This document shows positions 7,751-15,234 of a DNA stretch of 25,309 nucleotides, in pieces. This DNA comes from Candidatus Gastranaerophilales bacterium (GTDB taxonomy: Bacteria; Cyanobacteriota; Vampirovibrionia; Gastranaerophilales; Gastranaerophilaceae). The stretch covers positions 1-25,309 of the forward strand of contig CANQOM010000007.1 in the NCBI GenBank assembly GCA_947625445.1, in the 5' to 3' direction. The notes under the pieces were generated by a model. That model ran no database searches. It was not told the DNA's origin and saw only the letters and a program-made list of their open reading frames with translations. A program made the position numbers and the translations under genes. Every line of letters begins with the position of its first letter. Position 1 is the first letter of the stretch.

Positions 7751-8741
7751 GTATAAAATTCTAATAGTAGATGATGAACCGGATAACCTTGCTTTATTAT
7801 ACAGAACCTTAAGAGGGAAATATAATATAGTAAAATCCACATCTCCTTTGGCTGCTTTAGATATATTACGGGGTGAAAACTTTCATTGTATACTTTCAGA
7901 CCATAAAATGCCCGAGATGGACGGGGTTGAGTTTTTAAAACGATGTTATGAAATATCGCCAAACTGTATGAGATTATTAGTAACCGCATATTCAGATGCA
8001 GGGATTCTAATTGATGCAATAAACTATGCTAAAATATACAGATATATAAAAAAGCCGTATAGCCCTGACGAACTTATGCTAATTGTTGAAAATGCGCTTG
8101 AATATTGGCAATTAAAATCAGATAACAGTGCGTTGGTAAATGATTTAAAAGAACTGCTTGCAGGTACAATTACTGCAATTGTAGAAGCACTTGATTCAAA
8201 AGATACATACACCCTTGGAAGAAGTAAAAGGGTAACATTTTATTCCGTAAAAATGGCAAAAGCATTACATTTAAGTAATTCTACAATAGGGAAAATAGAA
8301 TTAGCAGGTTTATTACATGATATAGGTATGATAGGCGTATCAGACGAAATACTTGCAAAAGTTGAAACACTTTCTTCTGACGAATATTCTGAAATAAAAA
8401 AACATGTTCAGCATAGCGTAAAAATTTTAAATGACATAAAACAATTAAAAGAAGTTATTGAAATAATAAGATATCACCATGAATTTTATGACGGAAACGG
8501 ATATCCATTCGGCAAAAAAGGAGAAGAAATTCCGATAGGTTCAAGGATAATAGCAGTAGCCGATGCATTTGATTCAATGACAACACCCAAAATATACAGA
8601 AGACAAGTAACCCCAATGGAAGCATTAAATAAAATAAAAGCACTTTCGGGAAAACAGTTTGACCCTATAGTAGTAGAAATTTTTGAACAAATTTTACCGG
8701 AATCTCTAAACGAAATAAAAGTCGAAATGCAAAATGCTTAA
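7743..8741 (+). CDS. Response regulator with REC and divergent HD-GYP domain (c-di-GMP phosphodiesterase-like)
   Basis: The 332-residue protein has a REC domain (about 4-120) with acidic pocket D10/D11, phosphoacceptor Asp53 (SDHKMPEMDG), Thr81 and Lys104. An HD-GYP domain fills about 135-325. It keeps the HD pair (His192, Asp193), His221, the double His245/His246 and the DGNGYP signature (250-255), and Asp274. Two usually conserved positions differ: the His of the early D-x-x-T-x-x-H-x-x-R-V motif is Arg160 (YTLGRSKRV), and the Lys of HDIGK is Met196. The family hydrolyses cyclic di-GMP at a two- or three-metal centre; the early His is a metal ligand in three-metal members, so activity here may be changed. 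GGAGG at 7733-7737, inside the kinase gene, serves as its ribosome-binding site. Phosphorylation by the overlapping kinase should control it. Confidence 0.9.
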   Translation: MDKYKILIVDDEPDNLALLYRTLRGKYNIVKSTSPLAALDILRGENFHCILSDHKMPEMDGVEFLKRCYEISPNCMRLLVTAYSDAGILIDAINYAKIYRYIKKPYSPDELMLIVENALEYWQLKSDNSALVNDLKELLAGTITAIVEALDSKDTYTLGRSKRVTFYSVKMAKALHLSNSTIGKIELAGLLHDIGMIGVSDEILAKVETLSSDEYSEIKKHVQHSVKILNDIKQLKEVIEIIRYHHEFYDGNGYPFGKKGEEIPIGSRIIAVADAFDSMTTPKIYRRQVTPMEALNKIKALSGKQFDPIVVEIFEQILPESLNEIKVEMQNA

Positions 8742-8794
8742 CCTCTATACTTTTGTGATAAGATTATAAAGTCAGACAATGAGGTTATATTTTT

Positions 8795-10528
8795 ATGAGA
8801 ATGTCAAATCTTTTTGTGCAAACTTTAAGAGAATTTCCTTCAGATGCGGAAGTTATAAGTCATAAACTATTAGTAAGAGCAGGATATATAAGAAAACTCG
8901 CAAACGGAGTATACAATTATCTTCCTTTAATGTGGCGAGTATTAAAAAAAGTAGAAAATATAGTAAGAGAAGAAATGGATGCATCAGGTGCTCAAGAACT
9001 CTTGATGCCATTTGTTCAACCAGCTGAATTATGGCAAGAATCAGGAAGATGGGATGTATACGGTAAAGAATTAATGAGATTAAAAGACAGACATAACAGA
9101 GAAATGTGCTTAGGACCTACACATGAAGAAGTTATTACTTCAATTGCCAGAGAAGGAATCAAATCCTATAAACAATTACCGGTTAATCTTTATCAAATAC
9201 AATCTAAATTTAGAGATGAAATAAGACCAAGATTCGGGCTTTTAAGAGGTCGTGAATTTATAATGAAAGATGCATACAGTTTTGACACGGATGAACAAGG
9301 GCTTAAAAAATCATATAAAATAATGGCAGAAACATATACAAGAATTTTTGAACGCTGCGGACTTGAAACAAAAATGGTGCAATCAGACTCAGGAGCTATA
9401 GGAGGAAGTGTTTCTCACGAATTTATGGTCTTGGTAAATGAGGATTCTGAAAATAATGCCGGAGAAAATGACGTGTTTTATTGTACAAAATGCGGATATA
9501 GTGCAAATTCAAATCATGCTATTTCAAATCTTAATCCGGCTGAAACTGACGGTAAATTTTCAAAAGCTGAAATTATTGATACTCCTAATACTCACTCCAT
9601 TGAAGAACTTTCTAAATTCTTAAATGTTCCTCAAAGTGTAATATGTAAATGTTTAATATATGTTATAGACGGAAAGTATGTTGCAGCACTCATAAGAGGT
9701 GATAGAACAATTGAAGAAACAAAATTAATGAACGCTTTCAACGGTAATGAAATAAGAATTGCACGCAATGATGAAATTGAAGAAATTATGAATGTTTCAG
9801 GATATAGCGCAATTGCAGGTTTCATAGGTCCAAAAGGATTAAAAAATGTTGAAATAATTGGTGATAAAACAATCACAGAACTTAAAAACTTTGTAATAGG
9901 CATTAATCAAACAGATAAACACCTCACGGGAGCAAATTGGGGAGTAGACGTTGACTTACCTAAAAAAATTGAAGATATAAGACTTGTTGAAGAAAACGAT
10001 AAATGTGTAGATTGCAATGCACCTTTAAAAGTAACAAAAGGTATTGAAGTTGGTAATATATTCCAATTAGGAACAAAATATTCAAAAGCAATGAATGCAA
10101 CATTTACAGATAAAGACGGTCAAGAGAAACCATTTATAATGGGATGTTACGGAATAGGAATTTCAAGAACGGCAGCTGCCGCAGTAGAAAGACATCATGA
10201 TGAATTTGGAATTAAATGGCCGTTAGCTATTGCACCATATACTGTAATAGTTGTTCCTGTAAGCGACCAAGATGAACAACAAATGAGTGTTGCTGAAGAA
10301 ATTTATAAAAAATTATCGGAAGCAAAAGTTGAAGTTTTGATTGATGACAGAGCTGAAAGAGCAGGAGTAAAACTAAAAGACGCTGACTTAATAGGTATTC
10401 CTTACAGAATAACAGTAGGAAAAACAATAAAAGATAACCTTGTAGAATTTAAAACAAGAGCTACGGGTGAAATGGAAACTATAACACCCGATGAAGCAAT
10501 ACAAAGAATTATTAACATAGTAAAATAA
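8795..10528 (+). CDS. proS: Prolyl-tRNA synthetase, bacterial type with editing insertion
   Basis: The 577-residue enzyme charges tRNA-Pro with proline in the cytoplasm. Class II signatures are visible: motif 1 region (about 40-75), motif 2 with FRDEIRPRFGLLRGREF (139-155) and motif 3 GCYGIGISR (450-458). Between motifs 2 and 3 sits the long YbaK-like editing insertion (about 225-405), which removes mischarged alanine; it is bracketed by two CxxC pairs, CTKC near 230 and CVDC near 404. The C-terminal anticodon-binding domain (about 470-577) starts at APYTVIVVPVS. The full-length layout is the ordinary bacterial ProRS form. The ATG at 8795 has GAGGT nine bases upstream; another ATG two codons in is less likely. 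The gene starts 53 bases after the HD-GYP gene and leads the proS-gpmI-valS run. No T-box or long leader is present. Confidence 0.97.
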   Translation: MRMSNLFVQTLREFPSDAEVISHKLLVRAGYIRKLANGVYNYLPLMWRVLKKVENIVREEMDASGAQELLMPFVQPAELWQESGRWDVYGKELMRLKDRHNREMCLGPTHEEVITSIAREGIKSYKQLPVNLYQIQSKFRDEIRPRFGLLRGREFIMKDAYSFDTDEQGLKKSYKIMAETYTRIFERCGLETKMVQSDSGAIGGSVSHEFMVLVNEDSENNAGENDVFYCTKCGYSANSNHAISNLNPAETDGKFSKAEIIDTPNTHSIEELSKFLNVPQSVICKCLIYVIDGKYVAALIRGDRTIEETKLMNAFNGNEIRIARNDEIEEIMNVSGYSAIAGFIGPKGLKNVEIIGDKTITELKNFVIGINQTDKHLTGANWGVDVDLPKKIEDIRLVEENDKCVDCNAPLKVTKGIEVGNIFQLGTKYSKAMNATFTDKDGQEKPFIMGCYGIGISRTAAAAVERHHDEFGIKWPLAIAPYTVIVVPVSDQDEQQMSVAEEIYKKLSEAKVEVLIDDRAERAGVKLKDADLIGIPYRITVGKTIKDNLVEFKTRATGEMETITPDEAIQRIINIVK

Positions 10529-10549
10529 TATTATAAAGAAGGAAACATT

Positions 10550-12073
10550 ATGACAAAACGAGTATTACTTTGTATCATGGACGGATGGGGAATAAACAAG
10601 GATTGTCCTAAAGACGCTACAAAAGTGGCAAATACACCAAATTTAGATAAATTTTATAAAACAGAACCAAATATACAAATTTTTGCAGACGGAGAGCACG
10701 TTGGGCTTCCCGAAGGGCAAATGGGAAATTCTGAAGTCGGACACTTAAATATAGGTGCAGGAAGGGTTGTTTATCAGGAATTAACCAAAATAAACAAAGA
10801 AATTAGAGAAGGTGAATTTTTTAAAAACGAAAAATTTTTAAATGCAGTTAAACATGTAAAAGAAAATGATTCATCATTACATATGTACGGTCTTGTTTCA
10901 ACAGGAGGAGTTCACAGTTCACTTGATCATATAATGGCTTTAATCGAATTTGCGCATAAACAGGGGCTAAAAAAAGTTTATTTTCATGCCTTTTTAGATG
11001 GACGTGATACACCTCCACAGAGCGCAGTAGAATTTTTGCAAAAAGTTGAAGATAAACTAAAAGAAGCAGGACTTCCTAAAATCGCGTCTGTTACAGGCAG
11101 ATATTATGCTATGGATAGAGATAACAGATGGGAAAGAGTCGAAAAAGCTTATAATATGCTTGTTATAGGAGAGGGTAATAAAGCCGACAGTGCGATAGAA
11201 GCAGTAAAAGCATCATACGAAAAAGGTGTTAACGATGAATTTGTTGAACCTACCGTTATTGATGTTCCTAATTCAAGAATAGAAGATAATGATGCAATAA
11301 TTTTCTTTAACTTCCGTCCGGACAGAGCAAGAGAGATATCAAAAGCTATCAATTTTGAAAATTTCGACGGATTTAAAAGAAAAGCAGTAAGAAAAAACAT
11401 ATATTATGTAACATTTACTCAGTATGATGCAACATTCCCGTTTCCTGTTGCATTTGAACCGCAAAAACTTAATAATATTTTAGGTGAAGTTTTGGATAAA
11501 AACGGAATAAAACAATTCAGAACCGCAGAAACAGAAAAATATGCACACGTAACATTCTTCTTTAACGGCGGTGTTGAAGCTCCTAATAAATTAGAAACAA
11601 GAGTACTTGTTAACTCCCCAAAAGTGGCAACCTACGATATGCAGCCCGAAATGAGTGCTCCTGAAGTATGTGAAAAAGTTTTAGAAGCTATAGATAATAA
11701 AGATTATGGGTTTATTTTAGTAAATTTTGCCAATCCTGATATGGTTGGTCATACAGGTGTTATGGAAGCGGCAGTTAAAGCTTGTGAAACTGTTGATACC
11801 TGTGTTGGGAAAATTGTTGAAAAAGCTAAAACTAACGGTATTGCAGTTGTTTTAACTGCAGACCATGGCAATGCAGAATGTATGGAAGATAAAGTTACTC
11901 ATGCTCCATATACTGCTCATACAACTAATCCTGTTCCATTGTTTGTTATAAATGCAGGTGATAATATAACATTAAAAGAAACAGGAGCACTTTGTGATAT
12001 TGCTCCGACTGTTTTAGATATAATGGGAATAGAAAAACCAACAGAGATGACAGGTCATTCACTTATTAAATAG
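10550..12073 (+). CDS. gpmI: 2,3-bisphosphoglycerate-independent phosphoglycerate mutase
   Basis: The 507-residue enzyme interconverts 3- and 2-phosphoglycerate in glycolysis and gluconeogenesis, using two Mn ions and a phosphoserine intermediate. Asp11 (LLCIMDGWG) binds metal, and Ser61 in GNSEVGH is the phosphorylated nucleophile. Other family blocks are visible: STGGVHSS near 120, the DGRDTPP block near 150, and the C-terminal metal-binding TADHGNAECM and THAPYTAHT. Length matches typical iPGM, so the protein looks complete and active. An AAGGA site precedes the ATG after a gap of only 21 bases from proS, and valS starts 10 bases after its stop, so the three genes are probably cotranscribed. 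Confidence 0.97.
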   Translation: MTKRVLLCIMDGWGINKDCPKDATKVANTPNLDKFYKTEPNIQIFADGEHVGLPEGQMGNSEVGHLNIGAGRVVYQELTKINKEIREGEFFKNEKFLNAVKHVKENDSSLHMYGLVSTGGVHSSLDHIMALIEFAHKQGLKKVYFHAFLDGRDTPPQSAVEFLQKVEDKLKEAGLPKIASVTGRYYAMDRDNRWERVEKAYNMLVIGEGNKADSAIEAVKASYEKGVNDEFVEPTVIDVPNSRIEDNDAIIFFNFRPDRAREISKAINFENFDGFKRKAVRKNIYYVTFTQYDATFPFPVAFEPQKLNNILGEVLDKNGIKQFRTAETEKYAHVTFFFNGGVEAPNKLETRVLVNSPKVATYDMQPEMSAPEVCEKVLEAIDNKDYGFILVNFANPDMVGHTGVMEAAVKACETVDTCVGKIVEKAKTNGIAVVLTADHGNAECMEDKVTHAPYTAHTTNPVPLFVINAGDNITLKETGALCDIAPTVLDIMGIEKPTEMTGHSLIK

Positions 12074-12083
12074 AGGCTGGAAA

Positions 12084-14726
12084 ATGAGTTTAAAAATAGA
12101 AGATTTACCTACAGTATATAATGCAAAAGAAACAGAAGAAAAAATATATAAATTTTGGGAAGAAAACGAATGTTTTAAAGCTAATGCCAAAAGCGAAAAG
12201 GAACCTTATTCAATAGTAATTCCCCCTCCGAATGTTACCGGAGTATTACATATGGGGCACGCTCTTGACGGAACTTTGCAGGATATTCTTGTCAGATATC
12301 ACAGAATGTCAGGATATGAAACTCTGTGGATGCCCGGTACCGACCATGCCGGTATTGCTACACAAAATGTAGTTGAAAAAAAATTAAGACAAGAAGGTAA
12401 AACTCGTTTTGACTTGGGCAGAGAAAAATTTGTTGAACTGACATGGCAATGGGCAAATGAACATAAAAGCGCTATATTAAACCAATTTAAAAGACTGGGA
12501 GCATCTTTTGACCGTTCAAGAGAAAGATTTACGCTTGATAAAGGATGCTCAGATGCAGTAAAAGAAGTTTTTGTTAAACTTTATGAAAAAGATTTAATCT
12601 ATAAAGGTGCATATATCGTAAATTGGTGCCCTCGTTGTCAGAGTGCAATATCTGATATAGAAACCGACTATGAAACAGAAAAAAGTAATCTGTGGGAAAT
12701 AAGCTATTCACTGAAAGACGAACCCGGTGCAATTGTTGTTGCAACAAGTCGCCCTGAAACGATATACGGAGATGTGGCAGTAGCAGTTAACCCTAATGAT
12801 TATAAATACAAAGATTTAATCGGTAAAACTGTTTTAATTCCTTTAACAGGTAGAGAAATTCCGATTATTGCAGATGATTATGTTGATAAATCTTTTGGAA
12901 CAGGTGCTTTAAAAATTACGCCCGCACATGACCCTAACGATTATGAGGTAGGGAAACGTCACAATTTAAAACCGATATGGGTTATAGATGAAGAAGGCAA
13001 AATGAAACACTGTTGTGAAGTTCATCCTGATGTTCAAGGGCTTACACGTGAAGAAGCACGTCAAAAAACAGTTGAATTACTTCAATATAATAACAGTTTA
13101 GTTCGCATTGTACCTATTGAACATAACGTAGGGAAATGCCAAAGATGTAATACAACAATAGAACCGTTATTGTCAGAACAGTGGTTTGTAAGAATGGCTC
13201 CTTTGGCAAAAGCGGCAATTGAAGCAGTTGAATCGGGCAAAATAAAATTTGTACCCGAAAGATGGACCAAAAATTACTTAGGTTGGATGACAAATATACG
13301 TGATTGGTGCATATCACGCCAATTATGGTGGGGGCATCAAATTCCGGCATATTATAATAATGAAACTGGAGAAATGATTGTTGCAAAAGAGAATCCCGAC
13401 CCAAGCAAATATACGCAAGATTCTGATGTGCTTGATACTTGGTTTTCTTCAGGTTTATGGCCGTTTTCTACTATGGGCTGGCCAAACACTGACGCTGAAG
13501 ATTTTAAAAAATTCTATCCAACCTCTACTCTTGTAACCGGTTTTGATATCATTTTCTTCTGGGTAGCAAGAATGATAACCATGGGTGAAGAATTTACTAA
13601 AGAAGCTCCTTTTTCAACCGTATACATTCATGGGCTTATTCGTGATGAAAACGGACAAAAAATGTCTAAATCAAAAGGTAATACTATAGACCCTGTAGGA
13701 ATTATTGATAAATACGGATGTGATGCTTTAAGATTTACTTTGACTTCACTTTGTACCTACGGCGGACAAGATATAAAAATAAGTGATGAGAAGTTTGAAT
13801 ATGGAAGGAATTTTGCCAATAAAATCTGGAATGCTTCAAGATTTGTTTTAATGAACTTAGAAGGTGTTGATAATAAAGATATTGATTTTGATAACCTCAC
13901 ATTAGCAGACAAATGGATATTAAATAAGCTGAATCAAACCGCTAAAGAAACAAATGAAAATATTAAAGATTACAGAATAGGAGAAATGGCACATACTTTA
14001 TATGATTTCTTCTGGAATTCTTATTGCGATTGGTATGTAGAAATAGCTAAAATCCAACTTCAGGATGAAAGTCTAAAACCTAATACACAAAGAGTTTTAA
14101 GATATGTTCTTGATATGACTTTGAGATTATTACACCCGATTATGCCACATATAACAGAATCAATATGGCAATTATTACCTAAAAATACTGATGTCAAGGC
14201 AATAATGCTTTCTAAATATCCTGTATTCGAAGAAAAATTATTATTTGAGCAGGAAAATATTCAAATGGAACTTGTATTTGAAACAATAAAGTCTTTAAGA
14301 AACGTAAGACAAAGTTTCAATATACCTGTTTCTACAAAAGTTAATATTGAAATTCTTGCCGGAAATAGAGAAGAAGAAATATTCAAAAAAGTTGAAGCAT
14401 ATATTCACCGTTTAGCAAGGGTTGAAAATATAAAATATGTTGATGATTCACATAAGACAGAAAAACAATCAGCTTCAACGGTTGTTAGTAATTCTAAAAT
14501 TATTATTCCGCTTGCCGGCTTAATTGACATAAATGAAGAAATAAAACGTCAAAATAAGAAACTTGAAAAATTAACCTCTGAAAAATCCAGCTTACTTGCC
14601 AGGGTTAATAATGAAAAGTTTATGGCTAACGCTAAGGCTGAACTTATTGAGCAAACAAAAAACAGAATAGATGAAATAACTTTGCAAGAAAAAGCTATAA
14701 ATGAATTAATAGAATCATTAAAATAA
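12084..14726 (+). CDS. valS: Valyl-tRNA synthetase
   Basis: The 880-residue class I enzyme charges tRNA-Val in the cytoplasm. It shows the HIGH box as HMGH (56-59, after PPPNVTGVL), the GTDHAG block just after it, the CP1 editing domain (about 190-400) and the KMSKS loop at 526-530. Two CxxC knuckles (CPRC near 183, CQRC near 352) may hold zinc. The DALRFTL region and the anticodon-binding helical domain (about 605-790) follow, and the protein ends in the basic coiled coil typical of ValRS (about 812-880), which contacts the tRNA elbow. AGGCTGG before the ATG is the ribosome-binding site. The gene is the last of the proS-gpmI-valS run and is followed at once by a strong terminator. Confidence 0.97.
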   Translation: MSLKIEDLPTVYNAKETEEKIYKFWEENECFKANAKSEKEPYSIVIPPPNVTGVLHMGHALDGTLQDILVRYHRMSGYETLWMPGTDHAGIATQNVVEKKLRQEGKTRFDLGREKFVELTWQWANEHKSAILNQFKRLGASFDRSRERFTLDKGCSDAVKEVFVKLYEKDLIYKGAYIVNWCPRCQSAISDIETDYETEKSNLWEISYSLKDEPGAIVVATSRPETIYGDVAVAVNPNDYKYKDLIGKTVLIPLTGREIPIIADDYVDKSFGTGALKITPAHDPNDYEVGKRHNLKPIWVIDEEGKMKHCCEVHPDVQGLTREEARQKTVELLQYNNSLVRIVPIEHNVGKCQRCNTTIEPLLSEQWFVRMAPLAKAAIEAVESGKIKFVPERWTKNYLGWMTNIRDWCISRQLWWGHQIPAYYNNETGEMIVAKENPDPSKYTQDSDVLDTWFSSGLWPFSTMGWPNTDAEDFKKFYPTSTLVTGFDIIFFWVARMITMGEEFTKEAPFSTVYIHGLIRDENGQKMSKSKGNTIDPVGIIDKYGCDALRFTLTSLCTYGGQDIKISDEKFEYGRNFANKIWNASRFVLMNLEGVDNKDIDFDNLTLADKWILNKLNQTAKETNENIKDYRIGEMAHTLYDFFWNSYCDWYVEIAKIQLQDESLKPNTQRVLRYVLDMTLRLLHPIMPHITESIWQLLPKNTDVKAIMLSKYPVFEEKLLFEQENIQMELVFETIKSLRNVRQSFNIPVSTKVNIEILAGNREEEIFKKVEAYIHRLARVENIKYVDDSHKTEKQSASTVVSNSKIIIPLAGLIDINEEIKRQNKKLEKLTSEKSSLLARVNNEKFMANAKAELIEQTKNRIDEITLQEKAINELIESLK

Positions 14727-14750
14727 AAAGCCTCAAAAGAGGCTTTTTTT
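14725..14750 (+). terminator. Intrinsic terminator after valS (likely bidirectional)
   Basis: The stem AAAAAGCCTC / GAGGCTTTTT with an AAAA loop is followed by a run of seven T, beginning at the valS stop. The A-rich left arm gives a U-run in the other direction, so it can also end the convergent zinc-ribbon gene, whose stop lies at 14755. Confidence 0.93.
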
Positions 14751-14754
14751 ATCC

Positions 14755-15132
14755 CTAATCTTTTACTCCGAGAAGTTTCTTCTCCGTTAACAAATTTTCT
14801 TCCTTATCTATCCAGAACTGACGAATTGTATAATTTCCTTGCGGAATAATTACTTTTTTATAAACTGCATAATGAACATCTATAAAATTAATATTATTAA
14901 GTTCTTCAACATAGAATTCAGTACTTCCGCAATTAGAGCAAAATTTTACATCGGGTTTAATTTCATTATATTCAATATGAGCATGTCGTTTAATATTACA
15001 ACAAGCACATCTTACAAGATACCATTTGTTTTTTATCAGTTCTCCGCAATCAGGGCAATAGGCTTCATCTATATCTACAGGTACTTTATTATGATTGCAT
15101 TCGTGTTTATGTATAAAAAAATTTATCAGCAT
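14755..15132 (-). CDS. Small zinc-ribbon protein of unknown function
   Basis: The 125-residue protein is dominated by metal-binding pairs: HKHECNH near the start, CPDC (about 26-29), CACC (about 42-45) and CSNC (about 65-68), then a region of about 55 residues without cysteine that is mostly beta and ends in charged residues. The four clusters can form two zinc ribbons. No signal peptide is convincing; the N-terminal MLINFF is too short. It is cytoplasmic and may bind nucleic acid or a partner protein, but I cannot name the family. The ATG at 15132 has no visible ribosome-binding site, and a good promoter ends just six bases upstream, so it may be translated from a leaderless mRNA. It is convergent with valS and shares its terminator, and divergent from the O-acetylation genes. 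Confidence 0.75.
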   Translation of the reverse strand: MLINFFIHKHECNHNKVPVDIDEAYCPDCGELIKNKWYLVRCACCNIKRHAHIEYNEIKPDVKFCSNCGSTEFYVEELNNINFIDVHYAVYKKVIIPQGNYTIRQFWIDKEENLLTEKKLLGVKD

Positions 15133-15138
15133 AATTTC

Positions 15139-15166
15139 TATATAATTAAGAAATTTTCAAAGTCAA
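15139..15166 (-). promoter_or_regulatory. Candidate promoter for a leaderless zinc-ribbon mRNA
   Basis: On the minus strand TTGACT (15161-15166) is followed after 16 bases by TATATA (15139-15144). Transcription starting the usual seven bases after the -10 would begin at the A of the ATG at 15132. The match to sigma-70 boxes is good (5/6 and 5/6). An alternative -10 (TATAGA, spacing 18) would place the start just inside the gene. Confidence 0.45.
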
Positions 15167-15175
15167 TAAATAATA

Positions 15176-15204
15176 TTGATATTTTATCTTTTTTTTAATA
15201 ACAT
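15176..15204 (+). promoter_or_regulatory. Candidate promoter of the O-acetylation operon
   Basis: TTGATA (15176-15181) and TAACAT (15199-15204) are separated by 17 bases; the spacer contains a run of eight T (15189-15196). Its -35 box lies back to back with that of the zinc-ribbon promoter, nine bases apart. The start would be near 15211, leaving a short leader with an AAGGG ribosome-binding site. The -10 is a weak 4/6 match. Confidence 0.35.
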
Positions 15205-15224
15205 AAAACTCAAAGAGTTTTTTT
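15205..15224 (+). other. Terminator-like hairpin upstream of the O-acetylation operon
   Basis: AAAACTC / GAGTTTT with an AAA loop forms a 7-bp stem followed by three more T (seven T in all at 15218-15224). It sits between the candidate -10 box and the ribosome-binding site at 15225-15229. It could stop read-through entering the operon, or weaken expression as an attenuator if transcription starts further upstream. The stem is AT-rich and weak. Confidence 0.4.
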
Positions 15225-15234
15225 AAGGGTAATT

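Noticed and set aside
8742..8794. T-box or other riboswitch ahead of proS
   Set aside because: The gap is only 53 bases and shows no T-box sequence or stable hairpin; a T-box leader needs far more space.
14839..15198. Plus-strand open frame of 119 codons opposite the zinc-ribbon gene
   Set aside because: It is the complement of a gene with clear CxxC clusters, has no ribosome-binding site and encodes a low-complexity product.
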